A stretch of DNA of 33,684 nucleotides from Terriglobia bacterium (GCA_020073465.1 JAIQFC010000041.1:1-33684), one strand, 5' to 3'; positions 1 through 7,770 are shown, counted from the stretch's first letter. Numbers and translations: made by a program. Notes: generated by a model from the sequence alone, not told the origin.

Positions 1-1264
1 CGAGCTCAAATGTAACGTCCTGCAGCGCGATAAACCGCTCGCTCGCCTGGCCCCGCGCGTCGTCCAGATCATGCAGCGTCGCCGTCCCCGCATCGATGCG
101 CGTATGGACGGCCTCCAGACCCTTCTGCGCGATCTCATATTCCAGTTCCGCCACGTCGCGCGCCGCCTGCATCTGTGCCACACTCCGCTGCAGCCGCAGA
201 GTCTCTTCGGACGCTTGGTTGCGCGCGGCTTCCGCCTGCTTGTCGGCCTTGCGCGCTTCCGCGTCCGCCGCTTCCGCCCGCGATTTCTGCGACGCATTTA
301 GAAAGGGGAATCGGATGACCCCGCCGATGGTCGCATTGTTGCGCACAAAGCTGTCTGGCTGGAAGAAGTTCTGAAAATTGTTGAACCGCGACAGCACCGC
401 ATACTGCGCCGCAAAATCAAGGCTCGGCATCCATGATTTGTGCTCGGCCTGCGCCCGCAGATACTGCGCCCGAGCATGCTCCACCGCCGCCTGCACTGCC
501 GGGCTGGAGTCGGCCGCCTTGCTGGCCGCGTCCGGATCGGAAGCGGCGGGAAGAGCGGGCAGCGAATCCGGATCGGTCTGAATCCCCGCCGCCGCCAGCC
601 CCGTCAGTTTCGACAGCCGTTCCCGCAGCACGTCCGCCGCGCCCGCCGCCTCCGCCACCCGCAGCCGCACCCGCGCCGACGCCAGCCGTGCCTTGGTCCC
701 ATCCATCTCGCTGTCCACACCTTCCTTCACCCGCTGCATCACCGCCGTTTCCATCTTCTCCTCGGCTGCCTGCACTTCCTGCAAACGCGCCAGCCGCTGT
801 TCCCACTTGGCCAGCTCGGCATAGCTCAACACCGTGTCCTGGATCACCTGGTTCCGCTGATCTTTCGTGCGCAGCGACGCTCCCGCCGACTCCGCCCGCG
901 CCGCTCCCAGAAAGTCATGCAGCTCGAAATGCCACAGCGGAGACTGCGCATTGATGTTGAACAGCGACGGCGCCGCCCCTTCCAGGCTGAGCGGGAATCC
1001 GTATGACCATCCCAGCCCCGCCCCTGCCGTTACCTGCGGGATAAAGCTGTTGCGCAGCTCGCGGTAGTTGGCGAACGCCCGCTGTTCCTCGGCGACGGCG
1101 ATGCTGGCCGTGGTCGCGTGCTTCAACGCCAGTTCCACCATCTGCCGCAGCGGCACCGGCTCCGCCACCACCGACGCCGGCACCCACAACAGCAGCAGCG
1201 CCAGGATCGTCCTGTGCCCCCGCGCTACAGGCGTTCTTCGTGCACACCACGAGTTCGGTTTCAT
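1..1264 (-). CDS. TolC-family outer membrane efflux protein, C-terminal end cut by window
   Basis: About 421 residues are visible and the frame is still open at base 1, so the C-terminus is missing. The start ATG (1264-1262) follows an AAAGGGGA ribosome site. The N-terminus has a basic stretch and then a hydrophobic core (ILALLLLW) ending in an Ala cleavage site near residue 34, which fits Sec export. The body is Ala/Glu/Arg-rich amphipathic helix in two halves, with the ordered motifs LRQMVELAL, YAELAKWEQRLARL, GIQTDPDSLP and RIDAGTATLHDLDDAR, the layout of TolC/OEP coiled-coil barrels. The family forms the outer-membrane channel of tripartite efflux or type I secretion systems. An HlyD-type adaptor lies at 7907-9151 but is not adjacent, so pairing is only a guess. 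The class is fairly secure; the substrate is unknown. Confidence 0.82.
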   Translation of the reverse strand, partial: MKPNSWCARRTPVARGHRTILALLLLWVPASVVAEPVPLRQMVELALKHATTASIAVAEEQRAFANYRELRNSFIPQVTAGAGLGWSYGFPLSLEGAAPSLFNINAQSPLWHFELHDFLGAARAESAGASLRTKDQRNQVIQDTVLSYAELAKWEQRLARLQEVQAAEEKMETAVMQRVKEGVDSEMDGTKARLASARVRLRVAEAAGAADVLRERLSKLTGLAAAGIQTDPDSLPALPAASDPDAASKAADSSPAVQAAVEHARAQYLRAQAEHKSWMPSLDFAAQYAVLSRFNNFQNFFQPDSFVRNNATIGGVIRFPFLNASQKSRAEAADAEARKADKQAEAARNQASEETLRLQRSVAQMQAARDVAELEYEIAQKGLEAVHTRIDAGTATLHDLDDARGQASERFIALQDVTFEL

Positions 1265-1429
1265 CGCGTCCCCTTTAAATGATCTCGGATGATTCTATGA
1301 TGCCAGCCGAATGGTAAATGGCGGAGGGCAGGGACGGGGAAGGGATTTTCGAGTGGGGATTGCTGCTGAGTCCTGAGGCGACCCTCGTCCCCAGGTTGCA
1401 TCGATGATCTCCAGCACCCCTGCCTGCCT

Positions 1430-1464
1430 GTGTGGGACGGACACTCCTGTCCGCCGCTTTTGAC
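1430..1464 (+). repeat. REP hairpin, family 1, forward copy
   Basis: The unit opens with GTGTGGGACGG, contains the perfect stem CGGACA / TGTCCG around the loop CTCC, and ends in CGCCGCTTTTGAC. Near-identical copies lie at 1546-1580 and 1683-1717 (inverted) and 2179-2213 (forward), and a shorter inverted copy lies at 18451-18476 inside a coding gene. Confidence 0.85.
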
Positions 1465-1545
1465 GTTGCGTTTCTCTGCAGTCAGCGCAAACCAAGCTAC
1501 CCTTGATCCAAGGCTACTAACTGCGGCCCAACTTCAAAGAGCAAA

Positions 1546-1580
1546 GTCAAAGGCGACGGACAAGAGTGTCCGTCCCACAC
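1546..1580 (-). repeat. REP hairpin, family 1, inverted copy
   Basis: This is the reverse complement of the unit at 1430-1464 with small changes (loop AGAG, stem base changes near GGCGACGG). It is followed at 1586-1620 by degenerate fragments (CGTCCCACAT, CTCCACATC) that look like decayed copies. Confidence 0.82.
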
Positions 1581-1682
1581 AGGCAGTGTTCGTCCCACAT
1601 CGGAGTGTCTGCTCCACATCGATGTTCATTCGTCACAGACAAGAAAGCCGGATTCAAGTGCGATGGTCGTGTGGGAACCAAA

Positions 1683-1717
1683 GTCAAAGGCGACGGACAG
1701 GAGTGTCCGTCCCACAC
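1683..1717 (-). repeat. REP hairpin, family 1, left flank of transposase
   Basis: An inverted copy of the family 1 unit ending 13 bases before the transposase start codon. Together with the forward copy at 2179-2213 it brackets the transposase gene in inverted orientation, the usual layout of REP-associated transposase loci. Confidence 0.85.
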
Positions 1718-1730
1718 GACGCTCGACAGG

Positions 1731-2212
1731 ATGTATGAATACCGGCGCAAACTGCCGCACTACCAGAAAGCGGGATGCGCATTGTTCGTGACATTCTGCA
1801 AAAGCAATCGAAATCCTTTTTCGCCGGAAGCCCGGGACGCTGTGATCCGGCACTGTTTGCATGATCACGGGGAACGCTTCCAACTTCACGCTGCGGTTGT
1901 AATGCCAGATCATGTGCATCTTCTGCTTACACCATTACGCGATCAGGAGGGCTGGCCTTACGCCTCCCTTCCATTTTGAAGGCACTCAAGGGATCCTCAG
2001 CCCGAAGTGTCAATAAGCTTCCAGGCTCCAGCGGGCCGGTCTGGCAGGAAGAGTCATTCGACCACGTGCTGCGATCTGAGGAGAGTCTTGAAGAGAAACT
2101 GGAGTACATCCGGCAAAATCCCGTGCGACGAGGACTGGTGAAGAAGCCTGAAGATTATCCGTGGCTCTGGATCGAGCCGTGTGGGGCGGACACTCCTGTC
2201 CGCCGCTTTTGA
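1731..2212 (+). pseudogene. REP-associated tyrosine transposase (RAYT, IS200-like Y1), frameshifted
   Basis: Starting at ATG 1731 the frame encodes an IS200-like transposase with the HUH metal/nuclease motif in VVMPDHVHLLLTPL, then stops at 1977. The C-terminal half continues in another frame from about 1964 (LPSILKALKGSS, then GPVWQEESFDHVLRS and EYIRQNPVRRGLVKKPEDYP). The Tyr of EYIRQNPV is the likely nucleophile. Re-reading base 1964 rejoins the halves, so one base has been lost or two gained at about 1962-1964. RAYTs are single-copy enzymes thought to move REP hairpins, and inverted REPs flank this one. The last residues (CGADTPVRRF) and the stop codon are supplied by the downstream REP. 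The gene is probably dead, unless the frameshift is a sequencing error. Confidence 0.85.
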
Positions 2213-2213
2213 C
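2179..2213 (+). repeat. REP hairpin, family 1, right flank of transposase and source of its stop codon
   Basis: A forward copy (GTGTGGGGCGG, stem CGGACA / TGTCCG, tail CGCCGCTTTTGAC). The TGA in its tail is the stop codon of the second transposase frame. Confidence 0.87.
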
Positions 2214-2225
2214 ACATCTACGTCG

Positions 2226-2270
2226 TGACACAGGTCACGCGGATGCGTGACTCGTGTCATATCTTTTCTT
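2226..2270 (+). terminator. Imperfect 15-bp hairpin followed by a T-rich run
   Basis: TGACACAGGTCACGC and GCGTGACTCGTGTCA pair at 13 of 15 positions around a GGAT loop (2226-2259) and are followed by TATCTTTTCTT. It lies just after the transposase frame and could end its transcript. It could equally be a repeat-derived hairpin. Confidence 0.45.
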
Positions 2271-2450
2271 GTCAACTGGGCAATAGTTGATGAGGTGCCG
2301 CAACCTCGAGCCTGCGTCGTACGGTGATCACTCGGCCGCCTTGACTCATGGCCAGAGGTGAGCATCTAGACTGGGAACGCCTGAGCGGTCGCGATGGTAG
2401 CAGGACCGACGTTAGCTCAGTGCGGGCTCCTCTGTGCCTGGGAGGCTAAC

Positions 2451-3083
2451 ATGCAGACTTCCGGCGTCCCTGAATCAGTCTGGGTTAAAGCTCTGTTCAG
2501 CACCTTGCCCTTGGTGGTTACTCCCATTATCACCTGGTTGTTTTCACTGCGAGCGACTTCGCGCCGGACCTCTGAATTGGATTCGCTCGTTCGACGTATT
2601 GAAGTCATCGAACGAGTCGACAATCTCCAGCGTCAGGCTGGCTCTCCTGGCACATACCACCAGCTGGTGGATGCGGAGCTCAAGGATGTCCTTGAAGATC
2701 TAGCCGCGCTGCGTTGCCCACCGACGACGGCAAGTTCACTTGGGAAAGGGATCGAAACATCTGCCAGATGGCGGCGTTGGTTCCTCCTGTACGAGCAAGC
2801 TTCACTGAAAGGTTCCACCTACAAGGTCCTGTTCTACATCTTCCTGATGTTTAGTGTGACCGTTGTAATTCCGCTCAGCTCAGTGGCATCAGAGCCCACC
2901 TTTGCGCTAGGCCCCGCCGAGAGAATTTTGTTTGCGTTGCTGGGTGCCGGCTTCTATCTGCTCATCGCGCTGGGCTTCAGAGCTGCGGCTGTACGGGACT
3001 ACCGCAAGAGGCTCCAGAAAGCGTCGTCACAAGCAGCAGCCTCGGTTCCTCCAGGTCAGGGAGTTGATAAACGGGCGGCCTGA
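2451..3083 (+). CDS. Unrecognised membrane protein (210 aa)
   Basis: I do not recognise this family. Translation is placed at ATG 2451 because GGAGG (2441-2445) sits five bases upstream; a longer frame from 2394 has no such site. Three hydrophobic segments are visible: residues about 14-33 (FSTLPLVVTPIITWLFSL), 124-143 (YKVLFYIFLMFSVTVVI) and 157-180 (ERILFALLGAGFYLLIALGF). Between the first two lies a charged, helix-prone stretch (residues 35-90, with SLVRRIEVIERVDNLQRQ) that may be a short coiled coil. The tail is basic and low in complexity. No catalytic motif is seen. The gene lies between the REP locus and another membrane protein of unknown role. Confidence 0.6.
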   Translation: MQTSGVPESVWVKALFSTLPLVVTPIITWLFSLRATSRRTSELDSLVRRIEVIERVDNLQRQAGSPGTYHQLVDAELKDVLEDLAALRCPPTTASSLGKGIETSARWRRWFLLYEQASLKGSTYKVLFYIFLMFSVTVVIPLSSVASEPTFALGPAERILFALLGAGFYLLIALGFRAAAVRDYRKRLQKASSQAAASVPPGQGVDKRAA

Positions 3084-3257
3084 GACCGCACCCCACCCTT
3101 GGTTTGTTAAAAGCTGGGCTTTCCTCCACCTCATCTGGCACTCCAGGAGACGGTTGCTTCTCCCCGTGGCGAGCCCGCTAGAGTACAATCCTGCCGATGA
3201 TTCGCCGCACCCGCGGTCGGGCCGGGCGTGCGATGGCATCTTCTCCGTGGAGGAAGT

Positions 3258-4061
3258 ATGGCAAGCAATCCACAACGCGTAGAGCAGCTCTCGGTGGCCG
3301 CTGCGTTCTGCCTGTTTGACAACAGGCTTCGTGCCAGCGGGAATTCGAGCATTGTATGGGGAATGCTGAACCTGTTGGTTGGCGGCGCCATCGTCGCTGC
3401 GAATGACCGGTGGGGACTGGTGAGCTTGCTTTTCGGCGTGGGGCTGATTGGGGCGGGGATCTATGAGAGGCGGGTGCGCGATCCTAAGGTGATCATCCTG
3501 TCGGCGGCCACGCTGGCGGGACTAGCGTTGTGGGACTTTGCGCTGATCGGGCTCGCCGCCATGGGCAAAGTGGAACTCGCGCTCGGTGGAAGGACTTTTT
3601 ACTGGGCGATCGCACAAGCCTGGGGCGCGTTTGCAACCTGGAAAACTTACAGCACGTACAAAATGCTGCTGGAAAAGTCGGATCCTGTCACCGTGGAACA
3701 GGTGCGGGGATACATCGATGAGTTGAAGAAGGTGAAGCCGGAGCAGAGCGTGGATCTGGTCGAGTTCGAGGCCAACGCGGGGTTTGTGCAGGGCAACAAG
3801 CGGTACCGGCTGAAGCCGGTTGAAGATTTGTACATGGCAGCGCGATACCGGGCGCAGTTCGGGTCGTTGACTCTGGAAGAGGTGAACTTCGTACCGCGGA
3901 ACGAGGTCACGCTTAGTCCTGAAGGCGAAAAATGGATGAGCAAGAAGATCAAGGCCAACGTGCAGTTAGGGCCGTTGAAGCTCGAGAAGGTGAGCATCAC
4001 GCCGGAAATGGCGGCGCGCATTAATCCCGCGGCACAAGCGATTGCGTTCAGCACGACCTGA
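3258..4061 (+). CDS. Unrecognised four-helix membrane protein with soluble C-terminal domain (267 aa)
   Basis: The start is ATG 3258, with GGAGG at 3249-3253 just upstream; a longer frame from 3228 has no ribosome site. Hydrophobic segments lie at about residues 32-48, 52-69, 78-101 and 112-128, followed by a soluble part of about 130 residues. That part has two similar halves: FGSLTLEEVNFVP (201-213) and LGPLKLEKVSITP (237-249), each followed by charged residues, which suggests a small internal duplication. No enzyme motif is visible. The next genes form the YciI/sigma-factor module, but they have their own promoter at 4126, so a functional tie is not shown. Confidence 0.65.
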   Translation: MASNPQRVEQLSVAAAFCLFDNRLRASGNSSIVWGMLNLLVGGAIVAANDRWGLVSLLFGVGLIGAGIYERRVRDPKVIILSAATLAGLALWDFALIGLAAMGKVELALGGRTFYWAIAQAWGAFATWKTYSTYKMLLEKSDPVTVEQVRGYIDELKKVKPEQSVDLVEFEANAGFVQGNKRYRLKPVEDLYMAARYRAQFGSLTLEEVNFVPRNEVTLSPEGEKWMSKKIKANVQLGPLKLEKVSITPEMAARINPAAQAIAFSTT

Positions 4062-4125
4062 CCCTGTCGAACGGGTGCGCCCGATTCCTGCCACAGCAAA
4101 TACTCCGAAAAAAGACTCCAGCCCC

Positions 4126-4152
4126 TGTCGATCTGGCAGGTCCTCGTCCGTC
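4126..4152 (+). promoter_or_regulatory. Candidate ECF42-type promoter of the first YciI gene
   Basis: TGTCGA (4126-4131), a 17-base spacer, then CGTC (4149-4152). As I remember it, the consensus for ECF42 sigma factors is TGTCGA at -35 and CG(A/T)C at -10. The same arrangement with the same spacing precedes the second YciI gene, and an ECF42-like sigma factor lies downstream. The expected transcript leader is about 70 bases. Confidence 0.65.
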
Positions 4153-4230
4153 GTCTAAGTAGAGGCGAGGTTTGGGCGGAGACAGCCCCGAAACCTGGCC
4201 CTTAAACCGAAACTGTAAGGAGTAGCGACC

Positions 4231-4653
4231 ATGCGATTCATGATGCTGATGATCCCCAAGGGATACGAGAAGGCCAAACCGGGCGCCATGCCGGATGCCA
4301 AGGCGGTGGCTGCAATGATGAAGTACAACCAGTCTCTGCAGAAGGCGGGCGTGCTGCTCGCACTGGACGGGCTGCATCCGCCGTCGATGGGGGCGCGCGT
4401 CTCGTTCCGGGGAGGCAAGGCCAAGGTGACCGACGGGCCTTTCACCGAGGCCAAGGAGGTAATCGGCGGCTACTGGATGATTCAGGTGAAGTCGAAGGAG
4501 GAGGCGATCGAATGGGCGTCGCGTTGTCCTGCCTCAGACAGCGAAGTGATCGAGATCCGTCAGGTGCAGGAGATGTCGGACTTTCCGGCGGACGTCAAGG
4601 AAGCGGCTGCGGGTTTTGCGGAGCTGCAGAAGCAGGCCGGAAAGAAAGGATAG
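4231..4653 (+). CDS. YciI/DGPF-domain protein, first copy
   Basis: A 140-residue protein of the YCII-related (DGPF) family. The N-terminal beta strand MRFMMLMIP, the central KVTDGPFTEAKEVIGGYWMI (the family motif, DGPF at residues 68-71) and the later EVIEIRQV strand match the family fold, a ferredoxin-like alpha/beta dimer. No biochemical role is established for DGPF proteins; they are commonly encoded beside ECF42 sigma factors. AAGGAG (4217-4222) supports the start at 4231. It shares the motif DGPFTEAKEV and overall design with the copy at 4777 but keeps a different C-terminus, so the pair are diverged paralogues. Its own candidate sigma-dependent promoter is at 4126-4152. Confidence 0.87.
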   Translation: MRFMMLMIPKGYEKAKPGAMPDAKAVAAMMKYNQSLQKAGVLLALDGLHPPSMGARVSFRGGKAKVTDGPFTEAKEVIGGYWMIQVKSKEEAIEWASRCPASDSEVIEIRQVQEMSDFPADVKEAAAGFAELQKQAGKKG

Positions 4654-4667
4654 TATCCGGTCGAGCG

Positions 4668-4694
4668 TGTCGATTTTACCGTCGCTCATTCGAC
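4668..4694 (+). promoter_or_regulatory. Candidate ECF42-type promoter of the second YciI gene
   Basis: TGTCGA (4668-4673), a 17-base spacer, then CGAC (4691-4694). The distance from the -35 box to the start codon (109 bases) nearly equals that at the first YciI gene (105 bases). It lies wholly in the gap between the two paralogues. Confidence 0.65.
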
Positions 4695-4776
4695 GTATAA
4701 ATGAAGGCTGGGTTCCGACACCCGAGATTGTTGGTGAGCCCAAAATTCAAAACGAAATCAACAAGGAGATAGGACG

Positions 4777-5175
4777 ATGAAATTCATGATGTTGGTCAAG
4801 CACGCCGAGAATCAGGGCCCTCCCCCCAAGGAACTTATGGACGCCATAGCGATCCTCAGCGAAGAAGCGGTCAACAACCACACGATGCTCGGCAGCGGAG
4901 GCCTAGCCCCGCTGGAGCAGAGTACTCGCGTCCGTGTTTCGGGCGGCCAGCTCAAAGTGATCGACGGGCCTTTCACCGAGGCCAAGGAGGTGGTCGGTGG
5001 CTATGCGCAGTTCGAGCTGAAGTCGAAGCAGGAGGCGATCGACGGAGCGGTGCGCTTCATGGAACTTCACAGGAAGCACTGGCCAGGATGGGAGGGCGAG
5101 ACCGAGATTCGCCAGATATTCGGGCCGGAGGACTTCGCTCAACACGTAAAGGAGCAGTCGCGGAAAGCCGGGTAG
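4777..5175 (+). CDS. YciI/DGPF-domain protein, second copy
   Basis: A 132-residue YciI/DGPF family protein with N-terminal strand MKFMMLVKH, family motif VIDGPFTEAKEVVGGYAQFE (DGPF at residues 63-66), and a C-terminal part (FMELHRKHWPGWEGETEIRQ) typical of the longer members found beside ECF sigma factors. AAGGAG (4763-4768) supports the start. It lies 123 bases after its paralogue with a separate candidate promoter at 4668. A repeat element (5203-5338) separates it from the sigma-factor gene. The family is believed to act downstream of, or together with, the sigma factor; the molecular role is unknown. Confidence 0.87.
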   Translation: MKFMMLVKHAENQGPPPKELMDAIAILSEEAVNNHTMLGSGGLAPLEQSTRVRVSGGQLKVIDGPFTEAKEVVGGYAQFELKSKQEAIDGAVRFMELHRKHWPGWEGETEIRQIFGPEDFAQHVKEQSRKAG

Positions 5176-5202
5176 AAGCATGATTGCTGGCACGGAGGGT
5201 GG

Positions 5203-5338
5203 AGTGGTGCAGTTTGGTACGGAAGCGAGCCAAACGCGCGATTGTTGCGTCGCGAAGAACGCGACGCTTCGCGCGGCTCGCCCAGATCCTTCGCGGCGCA
5301 AAGAACGCTTGCTCAGGATGACAAGCCACTGCACCACT
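5203..5338. repeat. Miniature inverted-repeat element between the YciI genes and the sigma factor
   Basis: A perfect 11-base inverted repeat, AGTGGTGCAGT (5203-5213) and ACTGCACCACT (5328-5338), encloses a core (5221-5325) that recurs with about 107 bases at 13583-13689. Shared landmarks are GGAAGCG, AACGCGCGATT, AAGAACGCGA, CTTCGCGCGG, CGCCCAG and CAGGATGACAAG. A related end motif (AAACTGCACTACTACC) occurs at 32811-32826. This looks like a non-autonomous mobile or amplified repeat. Confidence 0.65.
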
Positions 5339-5448
5339 ACCACTGAGCGTGGGCCCCTCGGCTTCGCTCGGGATTTCGGCAACGGGCTCACGCCCGCCGG
5401 TTGCCTCAACTTGCGCTCGCGGATTGAAGCATGATGTGATCGGTAGCA

Positions 5449-6729
5449 GTGGCTACCGACGCCCATCGTGCGATTGACGCAGTCTGGAGGATCGAGTCGC
5501 CGAGGCTCATCGCTGGACTGATGCGGATCGTGCGCGATGTCGGTGTAGCGGAAGATCTGGCACAAGACGCTCTCGTCGCCGCACTGGAACAGTGGCCGAA
5601 GTCGGGCGTTCCGGACAATCCGGGCGCCTGGCTCATGGCCACCGCGAAGCATCGAGCCATCGACCGGCTGCGTCGCAGCCAGTTGCTCGAACGCAAACAC
5701 GAGCAGCTGGGACGCGAGCTCGAAGCCCAGGAGAAGGCCATGCCGGACTTCAACGCCGCACTCGACGATGACGTCGGCGATGATCTTCTCCGCCTGATGT
5801 TCATCTCCTGTCATCCGGTGCTCTCGACCGAGGCGCGTACGGCACTCACGCTCCGCTTGCTCGGAGGTCTGACGACCGACGAGATTGCGCGTGCGTTTCT
5901 GGCTCCGGAGCCGACCATCGCCCAGCGCATAGTCCGCGCCAAGCGAACTCTCACGGAAAAGCGCGTCCCGTTCGAGGTGCCCCGGGGGGTCGAGCTTGCT
6001 GCCCGTCTGGCGTCGGTGCTCGAAGTTGTCTATCTGATCTTCAACGAGGGTTACTCGGCAACCGCCGGCGACGACTGGATGCGGCCTGCGCTCTGCGAGG
6101 ATGCACTTCGACTCGGACGCATTCTGGCCGAGCTAGCTCCGCTGGAGCCGGAAGTGCACGGCCTGGTTGCGCTCATGGAAATTCAGGCATCGCGCTCTAA
6201 GGCGCGGGTCGGCCCGTCTGGAGAGCCCGTCCTGCTCAATGATCAAGACCGTGCGCTCTGGGATCAGCTTCTCATCCGCCGTGGTCTTGCCGCACTTGAG
6301 CGTGCCGAACGGCTCGGCGGCGCGCGTGGCCCGTACCTGCTCCAGGCGGCGATCGCCGCGTGTCATGCGCGAGCGCTTACACCGGAGGAAACAGACTGGG
6401 CCGGCATCGTGCAGATCTACAATGAGCTTGCCCAGCAGACGCCATCACCAGTCGTCGAGTTGAATCGCGCGGTTGCGGTGGGGATGTCCCTCGGTCCAGC
6501 AGCAGGCCTCGAACTCATCGACAGGCTGGCATCGGAGCCATCGCTCCGGGCTTATCACCTCCTGCCGAGTGTGCGCGGGGATCTGCTGCGAAAGCTCGGC
6601 CGCGTCGACGAAGCCCGCGCGGAATTCGAGCGCGCTGCGTCGCTCACCCGCAATACCCGCGAACGGGAACTGCTGCTGGAGCGTGTCCGAGCCTGCGCAC
6701 CAGGATCGACGCAACCCGAGCGGCAGTGA
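5449..6729 (+). CDS. ECF sigma factor, ECF42 type, with C-terminal TPR-like extension
   Basis: A 426-residue protein. Sigma region 2 lies at about residues 12-85 (AEDLAQDALVAALEQWP, NPGAWLMATAKHRAIDRLRR) and region 4 at about 120-170 (LRLLGGLTTDEIARAFLAPE, QRIVRAKRTL). A roughly 240-residue tail follows (DUF6596-like, FNEGYSATAGDDW), with helical repeats such as ELNRAVAVGMSLGPAAGLEL and LGRVDEARAEFERAASL near the end. This tail replaces anti-sigma control in the ECF42 group, which typically sits beside DGPF proteins, as here. The start is GTG 5449; the only in-frame ATG codons upstream run into TGA. No TGTCGA box is seen before this gene, so it may be read through from the YciI genes or have another promoter. 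Confidence 0.9.
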   Translation: MATDAHRAIDAVWRIESPRLIAGLMRIVRDVGVAEDLAQDALVAALEQWPKSGVPDNPGAWLMATAKHRAIDRLRRSQLLERKHEQLGRELEAQEKAMPDFNAALDDDVGDDLLRLMFISCHPVLSTEARTALTLRLLGGLTTDEIARAFLAPEPTIAQRIVRAKRTLTEKRVPFEVPRGVELAARLASVLEVVYLIFNEGYSATAGDDWMRPALCEDALRLGRILAELAPLEPEVHGLVALMEIQASRSKARVGPSGEPVLLNDQDRALWDQLLIRRGLAALERAERLGGARGPYLLQAAIAACHARALTPEETDWAGIVQIYNELAQQTPSPVVELNRAVAVGMSLGPAAGLELIDRLASEPSLRAYHLLPSVRGDLLRKLGRVDEARAEFERAASLTRNTRERELLLERVRACAPGSTQPERQ

Positions 6730-6786
6730 TCAAGACGAACATCCGCGGTAGCTAGTCGCTCCGATCGATCGCGACTAACACTGTTT

Positions 6787-7746
6787 CTAGCGCTCGACTC
6801 GCTGCAGAGCTTCCTCGGCGCGGGCGTAGCCGTGCGCCAGGGCGAGTGCGGCCCGGTATTCATCGGCTGCGGCGGGGCGGTCCGCTTGTTTCTCGAGGAG
6901 CTGGCCGAGCAGGTAGTGGGCTTTGAAGGCGGGTTCGGCCTCAACCGGGCACGAGAGATATCGCTTCAGGAGTTGGATGGCATACGGGAAGTTGCGTCCG
7001 GTGCGGAACAGGATGCTGGCGCCATCGATGAGCGACTCGGGGCGATCCATGGGACGAGACTCCATGGTGTGGATGGCCTGCTCCATTTCATCCCAGCGGC
7101 TGGTGTGGCGGAAGAACAGCGCAAGATTCAGCCAGGCGTGAGCGCCGCCCTGGCTGGCATCGATGGCAGCGCGGTATTCGCGCTCGGCAGTCGCGTTATC
7201 TCTATTCTTTTCAGCGATGCGGGCGACGATGTAGTAAGCCATTGCCGGCTTCAGCGTGGTCAGAGCATCGGCCTGAGCGCGGGCTTTGTCTTTGCCGCCG
7301 CCGACGATTCCCGGGGCCTCAAGATAGAATTCGGCGAGGTCGGTGCGCGCCTCCCAACTGTTAGGGTCGAGTTGAACGGCGCGCTCGAACTCATTGCGGA
7401 CTCTCTTCGCCATTCCGGCTGCGCTGAAGAAGATCACACGGTCGGCCTTTTCTCCGTAAATGCGTCCCAGCCAGAGATGGTAGAAACTCCTTCCGGGCTC
7501 GAGGCTGACGGCGCGCTCGCAGGCGGAGATGCCGTGATCCCACTCTTCGAGTTGGAAGTACGCGCGGCACAGAAGGTTGTGAGCCTCTGCGTCGGAAGGG
7601 GCGCGGGAAATCTGCTGCTGCAGCGTCTGGATGGCCTCATCGACGTGGCCGGCGGTGAGGAGGTCTTTGGGGGAGGGCGCGGCGTAGGCGCGGTTAAGAC
7701 CGCCGAGAATCGCCAGGCATCCCGCCAGAAAACGGTAGGGTTTCAT
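6787..7746 (-). CDS. Exported TPR-repeat protein (319 aa)
   Basis: The N-terminus MKPYRFLAGCLAILGGLNRAYAAP is a Sec-type signal peptide. The rest is tetratricopeptide repeats, for example AHNLLCRAYFQLEEWDHGIS followed by ACERAVSLEPG, then FERAVQLDPNSWEARTDLAE, and a last unit AHYLLGQLLEKQADRPAAAD. There are roughly six to seven repeats. TPR proteins are protein-binding scaffolds and no enzyme motif is present. It is convergent with the sigma-factor gene (57-base gap) and co-directional with, but 160 bases downstream of, the HlyD-type gene, with a hairpin repeat between them. There is no clear Shine-Dalgarno site before ATG 7746. The partner and exact role are unknown. Confidence 0.75.
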   Translation of the reverse strand: MKPYRFLAGCLAILGGLNRAYAAPSPKDLLTAGHVDEAIQTLQQQISRAPSDAEAHNLLCRAYFQLEEWDHGISACERAVSLEPGRSFYHLWLGRIYGEKADRVIFFSAAGMAKRVRNEFERAVQLDPNSWEARTDLAEFYLEAPGIVGGGKDKARAQADALTTLKPAMAYYIVARIAEKNRDNATAEREYRAAIDASQGGAHAWLNLALFFRHTSRWDEMEQAIHTMESRPMDRPESLIDGASILFRTGRNFPYAIQLLKRYLSCPVEAEPAFKAHYLLGQLLEKQADRPAAADEYRAALALAHGYARAEEALQRVER

Positions 7747-7770
7747 GAATATGTGTGCGAACCTTCTTTC

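Larger units (their letters stand above)
1265..1730. other. Gene-less stretch with a REP cluster
   Basis: There is no convincing gene between the TolC start and the transposase start. The first 165 bases hold the TolC ribosome site and nothing else I recognise. From 1430 on the stretch is a pile of REP-type hairpins in both orientations (1430-1464, 1546-1580, 1683-1717) plus decayed copies around 1586-1620 and 1670-1678. The short open frames here only translate the repeats. Confidence 0.7.

Noticed and set aside
433..1006. Pro/Arg-rich frames over the TolC-like gene
   Set aside because: Their composition is typical of antisense reading of a GC-rich gene; the minus-strand frame gives a coherent TolC-family protein.
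1950..1990. Programmed frameshift in the RAYT gene
   Set aside because: There is no convincing slippery heptamer or downstream pseudoknot, and the flanking REPs suggest decay; a simple indel or sequencing error is likelier.
1430..2213. CRISPR array
   Set aside because: The repeats are few, unevenly spaced, in both orientations and internally palindromic; there are no equal-length spacers and no cas genes.
4061..4095. A third TGTCGA box (near 4066) as an ECF42 promoter
   Set aside because: No CG(A/T)C follows at 16-18 bases, unlike the two boxes at 4126 and 4668.
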